Below are positions 23,701 through 32,358 of a stretch of 64,000 nt of DNA, piece by piece. Location: contig NZ_JAJOZR010000011.1 of NCBI RefSeq assembly GCF_021168455.1, positions 124,001 through 188,000 of the forward strand, read 5' to 3'. Source of the DNA: Ferranicluibacter quercicola. GTDB lineage: Bacteria > Pseudomonadota > Alphaproteobacteria > Rhizobiales > Rhizobiaceae. Under the pieces are notes generated by a model. The model was not told the origin of the DNA, did no database searches, and was given only the letters and a program-made list of their open reading frames with translations. The position numbers were made by a program, and so were the translations under genes. Numbering within the stretch: the stretch's first letter is position 1; each line of letters opens with the position of its first letter.

Positions 23701-24720
23701 ATGCGCGTCTATTACGATCGTGATGCCGATCTCAATCTCATCAAGTCCAAGAACGTCGTCATCGTCGGCTATGGCAGCCAGGGTCGCGCCCACGCGCTGA
23801 ACCTCAAGGATAGCGGCGCGACCAACGTCGTCATCGCGCTGAAGGCCGGTTCGCCGACCGTCAAGAAGGCCGAAGCCGACGGCTTCAAGGTCATGACCGT
23901 TGCCGAAGCCGCCAAGTGGGGCGACCTCCTGATGATGGCGACGCCGGACGAACTCCAGGCCGACATCTACAAGGCCGACATCGCCGGCAACATCCGCGAC
24001 GGCGCCGCCATCGCGTTCGCTCACGGCCTGAACGTCCACTTCGGCCTTATCGAGCCAAAGGACACGCTCGATGTCGTCATGATCGCGCCGAAGGGCCCCG
24101 GCCACACGGTTCGCGGCGAATACCAGAAGGGCGGCGGCGTTCCCTGCCTCGTGGCCGTCGAGAAGGACGCTTCGGGCAATGCGCTCGATCTCGCGCTCTC
24201 CTACGCCTGCGGCGTCGGCGGCGGCCGTTCGGGCATCATCGAGACAAACTTCAAGGAAGAGTGCGAAACCGACCTCTTCGGCGAGCAGGTCGTTCTCTGC
24301 GGCGGTCTGGTCGAACTGATCCGCGCCGGCTTCGAAACGCTGGTCGAAGGCGGTTATGCGCCGGAAATGGCGTATTTCGAGTGCCTGCACGAAGTGAAGC
24401 TGATCGTCGACCTGATCTATGAAGGCGGCATCGCCAACATGAACTACTCGATCTCCAACACGGCCGAGTGGGGCGAATACGTCACGGGTCCGCGCATCAT
24501 CACGGCGGAAACCAAGGCCGAGATGAAGCGCGTCCTGCACGACATCCAGACCGGCAAGTTCACGTCGGACTGGATGCAGGAATACCGTTCGGGCGCGGCG
24601 CGCTTCAAGGGTATCCGCCGCATGAACGACACGCACCAGATCGAGGAAGTCGGCGCCAAGCTGCGCGGCATGATGCCCTGGATCGCGAAGAACCAGCTGG
24701 TCGACAAGGCCCGCAACTAA
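23701..24720 (+). CDS. ilvC: Ketol-acid reductoisomerase IlvC
   Basis: IlvC carries out the second step of branched-chain amino acid synthesis, an Mg-dependent alkyl shift and NADPH reduction of acetolactate or acetohydroxybutyrate. The 339-residue protein is the short class I form. The N-terminal Rossmann domain has VVIVGYGSQGRAHALNLKDSG, and the knotted C-terminal domain has the metal-binding acidic residues in ETNFKEECETDLFGEQ and the conserved MNYSISNTAEWGEY. The start follows GGAAGGA. It is followed by a clear terminator. It works downstream of the ilvB/ilvN product encoded 10 kb away. Confidence 0.97.
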   Translation: MRVYYDRDADLNLIKSKNVVIVGYGSQGRAHALNLKDSGATNVVIALKAGSPTVKKAEADGFKVMTVAEAAKWGDLLMMATPDELQADIYKADIAGNIRDGAAIAFAHGLNVHFGLIEPKDTLDVVMIAPKGPGHTVRGEYQKGGGVPCLVAVEKDASGNALDLALSYACGVGGGRSGIIETNFKEECETDLFGEQVVLCGGLVELIRAGFETLVEGGYAPEMAYFECLHEVKLIVDLIYEGGIANMNYSISNTAEWGEYVTGPRIITAETKAEMKRVLHDIQTGKFTSDWMQEYRSGAARFKGIRRMNDTHQIEEVGAKLRGMMPWIAKNQLVDKARN

Positions 24721-24746
24721 GCCTGCGCGCATCGCATGCTGAGAAT

Positions 24747-24775
24747 GCCGGGCTATCGTGCCCGGCGTTTTCGTT
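24747..24775 (+). terminator. Terminator after ilvC
   Basis: GCCGGGC (24747-24753) pairs with GCCCGGC (24760-24766) around a 6-base loop and is followed by GTTTTCGTT, a standard intrinsic terminator. Confidence 0.75.
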
Positions 24776-24802
24776 CCTGGCGGACATGGCCACCCATCGT
24801 TG

Positions 24803-24834
24803 TTTTGCAGCGCAAAAATGATTGTGCTTTGCAA
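24803..24834. promoter_or_regulatory. TTTTGC/GCAAAA inverted repeats upstream of a small ORF
   Basis: TTTTGC-AGC-GCAAAA (24803-24817) is followed by the palindrome TTTGCAAA (24828 onwards) in an AT-rich stretch. Repeated TTTGC/GCAAA half-sites suggest a dimeric regulator, possibly of the Lrp type. They lie about 100 bases ahead of a small membrane-protein ORF and about 450 bases ahead of an aminotransferase gene. Confidence 0.4.
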
Positions 24835-24915
24835 AAAATTACATTGGAGGTTGCATGATTGCGCTGTTGGGTGCACACTGACCCTGTCTCGTTCCACATC
24901 GAGGAGGATAGTGTG

Positions 24916-25014
24916 ATGACGACTGTGATGGAGTATTTCGCCTGGTTCGACTTCGCGATTCTCTGCGCCATCGGCGCCCTGATCGCGTGCAGTGTGACAT
25001 CCGGCAAAGCGTAA
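24916..25014 (+). CDS. Small membrane protein, 32 residues
   Basis: This is a short ORF beginning MTTVMEYFAWFDF and continuing with a hydrophobic segment to CSVTSGKA. It has one predicted membrane helix (about residues 7-26) and a short polar tail. A near-perfect ribosome site, GAGGAGGA, lies seven bases before the ATG. It resembles no family I know. It could be a regulatory small membrane protein, perhaps linked to the aminotransferase 250 bases downstream. The strong ribosome site, hydrophobic pattern and clean stop argue for translation; no conservation evidence is available. Confidence 0.5.
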   Translation: MTTVMEYFAWFDFAILCAIGALIACSVTSGKA

Positions 25015-25267
25015 GACGTGTCAGCCACGCTGATGCATGGGGAGGCCGGCCGAGGACCGGACCCTTCCCGAGAGACCTCGCCGGGCATGCGTGCCCGGCG
25101 CTCCACGTCGGCCTAAGATCTCCCGTGTCACCCATCCGCAGCACCCGACGCCCGCCTCTCTCGGCCACCCCGACGAGGGGACTTTTTCCGCTGATTTAGG
25201 TCAGTATTGTTGACTTATTCCACCTGCCGTGATGTGGTTCGGCAAAAGCATCATCGAGGAAACATCC
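25015..25267. other. Non-coding region ahead of the aminotransferase
   Basis: It holds a 9-bp hairpin, CGCCGGGCA with TGCCCGGCG (25079-25100), resembling the ilvC terminator stem but without a T-run. It also has a TATTGT element (25205-25210) that could be a -10 box. No gene is seen. Confidence 0.35.
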
Positions 25268-26497
25268 ATGCTGGACTGGGAATCCATTTTCGCAACGCGC
25301 TCGAGCCGCATGCGCGCGTCGGAAATCCGCGAACTTCTGAAGCTGCTCGATCGACCCGACATCATCTCGTTTGCCGGCGGCATTCCGGACCCGGCCCTGT
25401 TTCCGGATGCGGAATTCAAGACGGCCTATGCCGATATCTTCTCCGGGCCCTCGGTCGGTGCCGCCCTTCAGTATTCGGTGAGCGAAGGCTATCTGCCGCT
25501 GCGCGAATGGCTGGTCGGCGAAATGGCGAAGATCGGCATTCCCTGCGAGGCGGAAAACATCCTCATCACGTCCGGCTCGCAGCAGGCGCTCGATTATCTG
25601 GGCAAGCTGTTCCTGTCGCCGAACGATACGGCTCTGGTAACATGGCCGACCTATCTCGGCGCGCTGCAGGCCTTCAATGCCTACGAGCCGAACTACGACC
25701 AGCTGACGCCCGGCGGCAATCGCACGCCGGCCGCCTATCAGGAAACGGCGGCGAAAGCCGGCGGCCGCGTCAAGTTCGCCTATCTGTCGGCCGATTTCTC
25801 AAATCCGACCGGTGAAACCGTGACGCGCACCCAGCGCGAGGCGCTGATCGATATGGCCGACGAAATGGACATCGCCATCATCGAGGACGGTGCCTACCAG
25901 TCGCTGCGCTTCAACGGCGACGCGATCCCGCCGATCCTCGCGCTGGAGATCGCCCGCAAGGGCACCATCAACGAGACGCGCACCATCTATAGCGGCTCGT
26001 TCTCCAAGACGCTGGCGCCGGGTCTGCGCGTCGGTTTCGTCGTGGCCGCCATGCCGGTCATCCGCAAGCTCGTCCTGATGAAGCAGGCGGCCGACCTGCA
26101 CTCCTCGACCATCAACCAGATGGCGATCTGCCATGTCGCCGAGCGTGGCTTCGACCGGCAGGTCGACAAGATCCGCTCCGTCTACAGCCAGCGCCGCGAT
26201 GCGATGCTGAAGGCGCTGGAAACGCACATGCCCGACGGCGTGTCCTGGACGCGTCCGGAAGGCGGCATGTTCGTCTGGCTGACGCTGCCGGTGGGCATGG
26301 AGGGGGCCGCGCTGCTGGCCAAATCGCTGGTCACAGCCAAAGTCGCCTTCGTGCCCGGTAAGGCGTTCTTCGCCGATGGCTCCGGTGCCAACACGCTGCG
26401 CGTCAGCTTCTCCTGCGCCAACGAGACGATGATCGAGGAGGGCATCTCGCGCCTCGCCAACCTCATCCGCGGCGAAATACTCGCCAAGGTCGCCTGA
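25268..26497 (+). CDS. PLP-dependent aminotransferase (LysN/2-aminoadipate type)
   Basis: This fold-type I aminotransferase is 409 residues from the ATG at 25268, which has GAGGA eight bases ahead. Recognisable parts are ISFAGGIPDPALFP at the N-terminus, ITSGSQQALDYLGKLFL, the pyridoxal-binding ADFSNPTGETV and IIEDGAYQSLRF, and the Schiff-base Lys247 in YSGSFSKTLAPGLRVGF. It belongs to the group that includes 2-aminoadipate and aromatic or branched-chain aminotransferases. The exact amino acid cannot be told. It lacks the GntR domain of MocR-type relatives. Its place near ilvC allows a branched-chain role, as inference. Confidence 0.9.
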   Translation: MLDWESIFATRSSRMRASEIRELLKLLDRPDIISFAGGIPDPALFPDAEFKTAYADIFSGPSVGAALQYSVSEGYLPLREWLVGEMAKIGIPCEAENILITSGSQQALDYLGKLFLSPNDTALVTWPTYLGALQAFNAYEPNYDQLTPGGNRTPAAYQETAAKAGGRVKFAYLSADFSNPTGETVTRTQREALIDMADEMDIAIIEDGAYQSLRFNGDAIPPILALEIARKGTINETRTIYSGSFSKTLAPGLRVGFVVAAMPVIRKLVLMKQAADLHSSTINQMAICHVAERGFDRQVDKIRSVYSQRRDAMLKALETHMPDGVSWTRPEGGMFVWLTLPVGMEGAALLAKSLVTAKVAFVPGKAFFADGSGANTLRVSFSCANETMIEEGISRLANLIRGEILAKVA

Positions 26498-26592
26498 TCG
26501 TCTGCAAGCATCGCTCTATGTATTCGCGTACCACTCTGTCATGAGAGGGGTACGCGGCTTTCCCCGCGTGATGTCACCTGAGAGGACGATCG

Positions 26593-27540
26593 ATGCAGGG
26601 CCAGAGCGATGCCACAAAAGCCTTTATTTCCGACCTCGCCGGCCGGTTTCAGCTGAGCGAAAGCGCTGTCACGGCCATGCTCGTTGCGGTCAAGCGCGGA
26701 CACGGCACGATGGCGCAGTTCGATATCGCGGAACTCGGCGGTCACGGCCAGTGGATGCGCGGCGGCATGACCATGGTTGGCGATATGTTCAATCACGGCC
26801 TGAAGACCACGGTCGACAATCTCTGCAACAGCCTCGCGGACGCCCTGTCGTCCGGACGCATCGATCTGCCGGATGGTCCGAGCGGGCAGCACGCCTGGTG
26901 GCCGCAGTGGCTCGGCGTTCCCTCCAGCACCGGCGCGCAGAACGACAGCGCCTATGCCGTCTTCCCGTCCCAGCGCTGCCTTGCCATCAAGGACGGCGAC
27001 GGCGTGACGCTCTACGATACGGAAGATCATCTGATCTCCGGCGTCGGCCAACAGCAGGGCATCGGGGGCTCGCAGACCTTTACCAGCCAGCGCGGGTCCT
27101 TTTCCGTCTCCGGCCTTCGCCGTCTCAACAATGGCGGGGATCTGCCCGGCGCCGCGCCGATCGGCAACCATGACAAGAGCCATGCCGGTGCCGGATATGC
27201 CGATGTTCCGGGCCGATCCGATCCCTGGTCCGCGCAACACACGGGCGCCGGCGAGACGGGCGGGGAAAGCTGGTCTTCCGCGCAGTCCGCGCCGCTCGCC
27301 GCCATCAGCCCTTCGAGCGCGTCGCTGGAGGAACGTCTGGTGGATGCAGCGGAATCCCGCACGGAAGCGTCCGCTCCCACATCGGATCGACCACTGCCCG
27401 CGGCCTCGACAGCCCAGCCGGCTTCGGACGGCCTGCAAGTCATCGCCTTGATCGAGAAGCTCGCTGCCCTGCGAACTGCGGGTATCCTGTCGGATGACGA
27501 GTTTTCCGCCAAGAAGGCCGAGCTGCTCAAGCGTCTCTGA
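26593..27540 (+). CDS. SHOCT domain-containing protein
   Basis: The only recognised part is the last ~30 residues, LIEKLAALRTAGILSDDEFSAKKAELLKRL, a SHOCT (short C-terminal) domain that often sits at the end of membrane or phage proteins and may mediate oligomerisation. The first ~150 residues form a compact region with AVTAMLVAVKRGHGTMAQFDIAELGGHGQWMRGGMTMVGDMFN. A Ser/Ala/Gly-rich, probably disordered linker (about 190-285) connects the two. There is no signal peptide or membrane helix. GAGAGGA lies ahead of the start at 26593. Function is unknown. Confidence 0.75.
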   Translation: MQGQSDATKAFISDLAGRFQLSESAVTAMLVAVKRGHGTMAQFDIAELGGHGQWMRGGMTMVGDMFNHGLKTTVDNLCNSLADALSSGRIDLPDGPSGQHAWWPQWLGVPSSTGAQNDSAYAVFPSQRCLAIKDGDGVTLYDTEDHLISGVGQQQGIGGSQTFTSQRGSFSVSGLRRLNNGGDLPGAAPIGNHDKSHAGAGYADVPGRSDPWSAQHTGAGETGGESWSSAQSAPLAAISPSSASLEERLVDAAESRTEASAPTSDRPLPAASTAQPASDGLQVIALIEKLAALRTAGILSDDEFSAKKAELLKRL

Positions 27541-27587
27541 TCGCGGCTTCCCGCGGTGGACGATGGTCCGCCGCGGGCGCTCTGCCT

Positions 27588-28646
27588 TTACGCCTTGGCG
27601 ATATGCGGGCCGAGGAGCGACAGATCGGCCTCGCCGAGACGCTCGGCGGCCGTCTGCATCTGGTGCCAATAGGGGTAGAGGATGGGCGGCGCGCTGACGG
27701 TGTCGAGGCGGTTGCGTTCGTCCTCCGTCAGTTTCAGATCGGCGGCCGCGAGATTGTCGCGGAACTGTTCTTCCGTCCGCCCGCCGATGATGACCGATGT
27801 CACCGCCTTGCGGCCGATCAGCCAGGCGAGCGCCACCTGCGCGGCCGACACGCCGCGGCTTTCCGCGGTTTCGACCAGGACGTCCACGATCGACCAGAGA
27901 CGGTCGACGTCGCGGATCGGCGGTTCCGTCCAGCCGGCGGCCTGACGGCTGCCCTCCGGCGTGTGGTTGCGCCGGTGCTTGCCGGAGAGCAGGCCGCCGG
28001 CGATCGGGCTCCAAACGAGAACGCCGAGGCCCTGGTCGATCGAGATCGGCAGCAGCTCGTATTCGGCCTCGCGCGCTTCCAGCGTGTAATGGATCTGCTG
28101 GCTGACGAAGCGGTGGCGGTGGTCGCTGGCGCTGATGCCCATGGCCTTCATGATGTGCCAGCCGGAGAAGTTCGAGCAGCCGATGTAGCGCACCTTGCCG
28201 TGCTGCACGAGCGTGTCGAGCGCCGCCATCGTCTCGTCCAGCGGCGTCTGTCCGTCCCACTGGTGGACCTGGTAGAGGTCGATGACGTCGGTGTTCAGCC
28301 GTTTGAGGCTCGCCTCGCATTCGCGGATGAGATGGTGGCGCGACAGGCCCTGATTGTTGATGCCGTCACCCATGGGAAAGCGCGCCTTGGTCGCGATCAG
28401 CACGTCGTTCTTGCGCTTGCCGCCTAGGACCTCGCCGATGATTTCCTCCGAGGCTCCGGCGGAATAGGCGTTGGCGGTGTCGATCAGGTTGACGCCGGCG
28501 TCGAGGCACATGTCGATCAGCCGACGGGCCTCGTCCACGCCCTGGCTGCCGACCATCGAGGCCCAGCCCTTGCCGCCCATGGTCATCGTCCCCATGGTGA
28601 TGGTGGAGACCTTGAGGCCCGAGCGGCCGAGATTGCGGTATTCCAT
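27588..28646 (-). CDS. Aldo/keto reductase
   Basis: The 352-residue protein is an aldo/keto reductase of the larger YajO/YhdN type. It starts with MEYRNLGRSGLKVSTITMGTMTMGG and has the catalytic DTANAYSAGASEEIIG (Asp and Tyr), IATKARF (Lys) and LYQVHQWDG (His). The NADP-binding SVIIGGRTEEQFRDNL lies near the C-terminus. It stands between convergent and divergent neighbours without a clear functional partner. Substrate unknown. Confidence 0.9.
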   Translation of the reverse strand: MEYRNLGRSGLKVSTITMGTMTMGGKGWASMVGSQGVDEARRLIDMCLDAGVNLIDTANAYSAGASEEIIGEVLGGKRKNDVLIATKARFPMGDGINNQGLSRHHLIRECEASLKRLNTDVIDLYQVHQWDGQTPLDETMAALDTLVQHGKVRYIGCSNFSGWHIMKAMGISASDHRHRFVSQQIHYTLEAREAEYELLPISIDQGLGVLVWSPIAGGLLSGKHRRNHTPEGSRQAAGWTEPPIRDVDRLWSIVDVLVETAESRGVSAAQVALAWLIGRKAVTSVIIGGRTEEQFRDNLAAADLKLTEDERNRLDTVSAPPILYPYWHQMQTAAERLGEADLSLLGPHIAKA

Positions 28647-28812
28647 GCTGATTCCTCCTGTTGTCCGTCGTGCAGAGCCAGATAGGGCAGGGCGACCTTT
28701 GCGGGAATGACGGTTCCGGCAGATGAGCGGTTGCTTGCGTGAGCACCGCCTCTTCCACGCTTGCCTCTTTCGCCGTCCCGTCTATGGTCGGGACGAGACA
28801 GCGGATGCCTTC

Positions 28813-29916
28813 ATGACCCTTCGACTTGCCACCTTCAACATCGAAAATCTAATGCGCCGGTTCGATTTCTCCGGCTTCCGCAATCCGTCCAAGCAGGATC
28901 GCGTGCTTCGCCTGTTCGATATAGGCAACGAGGCGGCCTATGAGCGTCTGGAAGAGGCGCGCACCATCACCCATGCCGACGACACGCGGCAGATGTCGGC
29001 GCTGGCGATCGCCGATTGCGATGCCGACATTCTCTGCCTGCAGGAGGCGGACGACATCGCCGCGCTGGAGGCCTTCGAATATGGCTATCTCTACCGGATG
29101 ATGGGCAGCGGCTATCGCAAGAAGGTGCTGATCGAGGGAAACGACGGACGCGGTATCGACGTCGCGGTGATGATGCGGGAGACGACGCGCGACGGCGAGG
29201 CGATCGTCTGCACCGGCGCTATCTCGCACGCCGCACTGACCTATGCCGATCTCGGCCTTCACGATGCGGAGATCGCCCGCACGAATGTCCCGGAGGACCG
29301 CATCTTCCGCCGCGACTGCCTGCAGCTGGAGCTGACGATCGGGGGACGGCCGCTGACGCTGTTCGTCGTCCATTTCAAGTCGATGGGCCCGAGCCGGGAC
29401 GGGGTGGACGGCCGGCTCTCCACCATGCCGGTGCGGCGTGCCGAGGCGCTGGCGGTGCGCAGCATCATCGAGAAGCGGTTCGCCGGCCATCTGCAGGCCG
29501 CAAGCTTTGCGATCTGCGGCGACATGAATGACTATCGCGAGCGCATCGACGTCACCGGCGACCGTCGCAACGGCTACGGTTTCGCGCCGGCAGCGGACAC
29601 CTCCGCAGCGCTCGACGTGTTCGCGGCGGACGGCTTCGCCGAAAACGTCGTCCAGCGGCGACCGGTGCTCGATCGCTGGACGCTGTTCCACAGCCGCGGC
29701 CCGGCGGAGCGTCATCTCTGCCAGCTCGACTATATCTGGCTGTCGCCGGCGCTGGCGATGCGCAATGCCGGCGCCGTGCCGGAGATCATCCGCGCCGGTC
29801 AGCCCTATCGCACCGTATTTCCGCCGGGCCAGGACGTCGAACGGTATCCCCGCACCGGATGGGACCGGCCCAAGGCATCGGACCATTGCCCCGTCGTGGT
29901 GGCTCTGGATGTTTGA
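28813..29916 (+). CDS. Endonuclease/exonuclease/phosphatase family protein
   Basis: This 367-residue protein has the DNase I-like EEP fold. Visible metal and catalytic motifs are LATFNIENL at residues 5-13, LCLQEADDI with the catalytic Glu, VVHFKSMG, FAICGDMNDYRE with the Asp and Asn pair, and KASDHCPVVVAL with the final Asp-His. It has no signal peptide from this start. The activity could be on nucleic acid or on a phosphoester; not decidable. Its last eight bases overlap the following NUDIX gene, so the two are coupled. Confidence 0.86.
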   Translation: MTLRLATFNIENLMRRFDFSGFRNPSKQDRVLRLFDIGNEAAYERLEEARTITHADDTRQMSALAIADCDADILCLQEADDIAALEAFEYGYLYRMMGSGYRKKVLIEGNDGRGIDVAVMMRETTRDGEAIVCTGAISHAALTYADLGLHDAEIARTNVPEDRIFRRDCLQLELTIGGRPLTLFVVHFKSMGPSRDGVDGRLSTMPVRRAEALAVRSIIEKRFAGHLQAASFAICGDMNDYRERIDVTGDRRNGYGFAPAADTSAALDVFAADGFAENVVQRRPVLDRWTLFHSRGPAERHLCQLDYIWLSPALAMRNAGAVPEIIRAGQPYRTVFPPGQDVERYPRTGWDRPKASDHCPVVVALDV

Positions 29917-30679
29917 GGCGCCGCAGATCCATACGCAGGGCAACTCCGGCATCGGGGCCGGCTGGCCCGCGGAAGGCACGATCTTTCCCGTCGCCGGCAC
30001 CGATCTGCGGGTCCTGCCGGGGTCGCATCCCATCCTTGCCCGGCATGGTCCCGAGATCGCGGCGAACTGGGAGCGGGAGCATGCGGCCAATCCTTCGCTC
30101 TTCAACGGCGAGATGGTGCTGCAACACCGCCTGACCGTGGATGCCGGTACGATCGTCGGCGAGGGCTATCTCGCGCCCTATGCGGCATTTCTCTGGTGGC
30201 GCAACGTCTCCCGGCCTCCGGTCGCCTGCCACCTCGCGGCCATTCCCGTGATCGAGACTGCCGACGGGGCTGTCATCGCGGTGCGCATGGGCGCGCGGAC
30301 GGCCAATCCGGGCAAGGTCTATTGCGCGGCGGGCTCCATCGACGCCTCCGACATCGTGGAGGATGCCCGCGGCCGGGTTTGCGACGTGCCGGGCAATATG
30401 CGCCGCGAGGTACTGGAGGAAACGGGACTCGATCTTGCGGAGGCGCAGGCCGGGCCGTTCCAGGCTCTGCATATCCATGGCGCCGTCACGCTGTTTCGCA
30501 GGCTCCGCTTTGCCGAAACCTCGGCCGCCATCCTCGAGCGCATCCGGCTGCACGTCGAGACGGCCGAGGAGGAGGAGATCGACGGTGCGGTCGCGATCTT
30601 CGATGCCGATCCCGGGCGACACAACTACCAGCCCTTCATGCGGGTCATTCTTGCGCACATCTTCGGACAGCCGCGATGA
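29909..30679 (+). CDS. NUDIX hydrolase
   Basis: The 256-residue protein ends in a NUDIX-type domain. The box RREVLEETGLDL matches the core REUxEExGU that binds the metal and hydrolyses a nucleoside diphosphate linkage; the glycine part upstream is less canonical (AAGSIDASDIVED). The N-terminal ~95 residues are not recognised. It starts at ATG 29909 inside the end of the upstream EEP gene, an 8-base overlap, suggesting a joint role in phosphoester or nucleotide clean-up. The substrate is unknown. Confidence 0.78.
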   Translation: MFEAPQIHTQGNSGIGAGWPAEGTIFPVAGTDLRVLPGSHPILARHGPEIAANWEREHAANPSLFNGEMVLQHRLTVDAGTIVGEGYLAPYAAFLWWRNVSRPPVACHLAAIPVIETADGAVIAVRMGARTANPGKVYCAAGSIDASDIVEDARGRVCDVPGNMRREVLEETGLDLAEAQAGPFQALHIHGAVTLFRRLRFAETSAAILERIRLHVETAEEEEIDGAVAIFDADPGRHNYQPFMRVILAHIFGQPR

Positions 30680-30769
30680 CGTTTTGGCCTTGCCCCCGGC
30701 GGAGCGCGAAGGCAAGGTCCGCGGGCGACCGGTGATACCGAGGCGGCCGCACGGAATGGGAGAACGGAT

Positions 30770-31687
30770 TTGGCACGCCGCTACGCGATCTACGACGTCT
30801 TCACCAGCGAGAAGCTTCAGGGCAACCCGCTCGCCGTTGTCTTTGACGGAGACGGACTTTCGACCGAGGCCATGCTGGCGATCGCCGGCGAATTCAACCT
30901 GTCCGAGACCGTATTCGTCTGCCGGCCGGAAAATCCGACCTCCGCCGCGCGACTGCGGATCTTCACGCCGGGTACCGAACTGCCCTTTGCCGGGCACCCG
31001 ACCGTCGGCACGGCCGTGGCGCTCGCGGAGGCCGCACAGGCGGGCGAGGGGGTGAACCGCGACCTGGTGCACGTGCTCGAGGAGAGCATCGGTCCGGTGC
31101 GCTGCGCCGTGAAGCTGCGGCCGGGGGAGGCAGGCTTTGCGGAGTTCGACCTGCCGCGCAAGTCGGTGCGGCTCGATGCACGCTTCGACATCGGCCGGCT
31201 TGCCGATGCGCTCGGTTTGAAAACGACCCAGATCGGCTTCGAGAATCACGTACCGGCGCTCTGGAGCGCGGGCGTGCCCTTCGTGGCCGTGCCGCTGCAC
31301 GACCTCAATGCGATGACGGATGTGGAATTCGACGCGGGGCGCTGGGAGCAGATCGCGCCGATGGCCGACGGCCGTCTGGCGAGCGCCTATCTTTATTGCC
31401 GCGGCGGCATCAACCACACTGCCCGCTTCCATGTCCGCATGTTCGCGCCCGGCATGGGCATTCACGAAGACCCGGCGACCGGTGCCGCGCTCGCCGCCTT
31501 CTCGGCTGCCATCCATTGTTTCGACAAGCTCACCGAGGGCCATCACAGCTTTCTCGTGGAGCAGGGCGTCGAAATGGGCCGGCCTTCCTTCCTCCACCTT
31601 CATCTCGACATCGCGAATGGCGATATCGCCGGTGCGCGGATCGGCGGGCAGGCGGTCAAGATCGCCGCCGGCGAACTCTATCTCTGA
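30770..31687 (+). CDS. PhzF family isomerase/epimerase-like protein
   Basis: The 305-residue protein belongs to the PhzF/diaminopimelate-epimerase-fold family. The N-terminal half has YDVFTSEKLQGNPLAVVFD, the catalytic Glu46 in NLSETVFV, IFTPGTELPFAGHPTVGTA and, in the second half, EDPATGAALAAFSAAI. Family members act on phenazine precursors or unknown small molecules; no phenazine genes are present. The start is a TTG at 30770 with GGGAG ahead of it. It is followed by the tRNA-Lys gene. Confidence 0.88.
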   Translation: MARRYAIYDVFTSEKLQGNPLAVVFDGDGLSTEAMLAIAGEFNLSETVFVCRPENPTSAARLRIFTPGTELPFAGHPTVGTAVALAEAAQAGEGVNRDLVHVLEESIGPVRCAVKLRPGEAGFAEFDLPRKSVRLDARFDIGRLADALGLKTTQIGFENHVPALWSAGVPFVAVPLHDLNAMTDVEFDAGRWEQIAPMADGRLASAYLYCRGGINHTARFHVRMFAPGMGIHEDPATGAALAAFSAAIHCFDKLTEGHHSFLVEQGVEMGRPSFLHLHLDIANGDIAGARIGGQAVKIAAGELYL

Positions 31688-31724
31688 TAATTCGCCCTTT
31701 CCACGGATTCCTGTCCGCGACAAC

Positions 31725-31752
31725 TGGACAAGCCGCGCGAAGGCCTTTATAC
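31725..31752 (+). promoter_or_regulatory. Promoter of tRNA-Lys copy 1
   Basis: TGGACA (31725-31730) and TTATAC (31747-31752) are 16 bases apart. The surrounding sequence is repeated almost exactly ahead of the second tRNA-Lys gene at 58262-58289, which supports it as the true promoter. Confidence 0.7.
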
Positions 31753-31784
31753 GCCGCGTCAGACCGCAGCAATGCAGTCCTCGT

Positions 31785-31860
<76 letters not shown>

Positions 31861-31964
31861 AAATCTCCCGTTTCATCTTCTGGCTGACGTTTTTCCTATT
31901 CATCGTCACAATGGACGTCCTGCGATCGATCCGACCGTTTGGGCTGTCTCGCACCGTCATATGC

Positions 31965-31993
31965 TTGACGTCGATCAGATATCTGATTATCTG
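31965..31993 (+). promoter_or_regulatory. ars operon promoter with internal 14-bp palindrome
   Basis: TTGACG (31965-31970) and TATCTG (31988-31993) are 17 bases apart. The spacer contains ATCAGATATCTGAT (31974-31987), a perfect 14-bp palindrome ending where the -10 begins: an ideal ArsR operator. The arsR ATG lies six bases after the -10 element, so the message is probably leaderless. Confidence 0.75.
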
Positions 31994-31998
31994 GATAT

Positions 31999-32358
31999 AT
32001 GGAATCCACATCCGCCATCGATGCGCTCGGCGCCCTTGCACAAGCCACCCGGCTGGAAACCTTTCGTCTGCTGGTTCGACATGAGCCCGAAGGGCTGCCG
32101 GCCGGCGAGCTCGCGCGGCTTCTCGGCGTGCCGCAAAATACCATGTCCGCCCATCTTGCGATTCTGTCCCGCGCGAACCTTGTCGCAGGCGAGCGCTTCA
32201 GTCGATCGATCGTCTATCGCGCGAAGATCGATGCACTGCGCGAGCTGACGCTGTATCTGGTCAAGGATTGCTGCGGGGGACATGCGGAGATGTGTGCGCC
32301 CCTCATCGCCGCACTGACCCCATGCTGCGCTTCGACAACGCCGGGTGGGCCGCAATGA
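31999..32358 (+). CDS. arsR: ArsR family arsenic-responsive repressor
   Basis: This 119-residue winged-helix repressor controls the arsenic resistance genes that follow. The recognition region is ELARLLGVPQNTMSAHLAILSRANLVAGER, residues 38-66. Arsenite is probably bound by C-terminal cysteines, Cys91-Cys92 and Cys99 with an extra Cys109-Cys110, resembling the C-terminal site of Acidithiobacillus ArsR rather than the helix-4 site of plasmid R773 ArsR. No ribosome site precedes the ATG and the promoter -10 is six bases away, so translation is likely leaderless. The stop overlaps the next small ORF. Confidence 0.92.
   Translation: MESTSAIDALGALAQATRLETFRLLVRHEPEGLPAGELARLLGVPQNTMSAHLAILSRANLVAGERFSRSIVYRAKIDALRELTLYLVKDCCGGHAEMCAPLIAALTPCCASTTPGGPQ

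Noticed and set aside
24855..24881. Eight-codon ORF with a good ribosome site (TTGGAGG) upstream of the 32-residue membrane protein
   Set aside because: Too short to judge; no run of one amino acid and no terminator structure that would make it an attenuator peptide.
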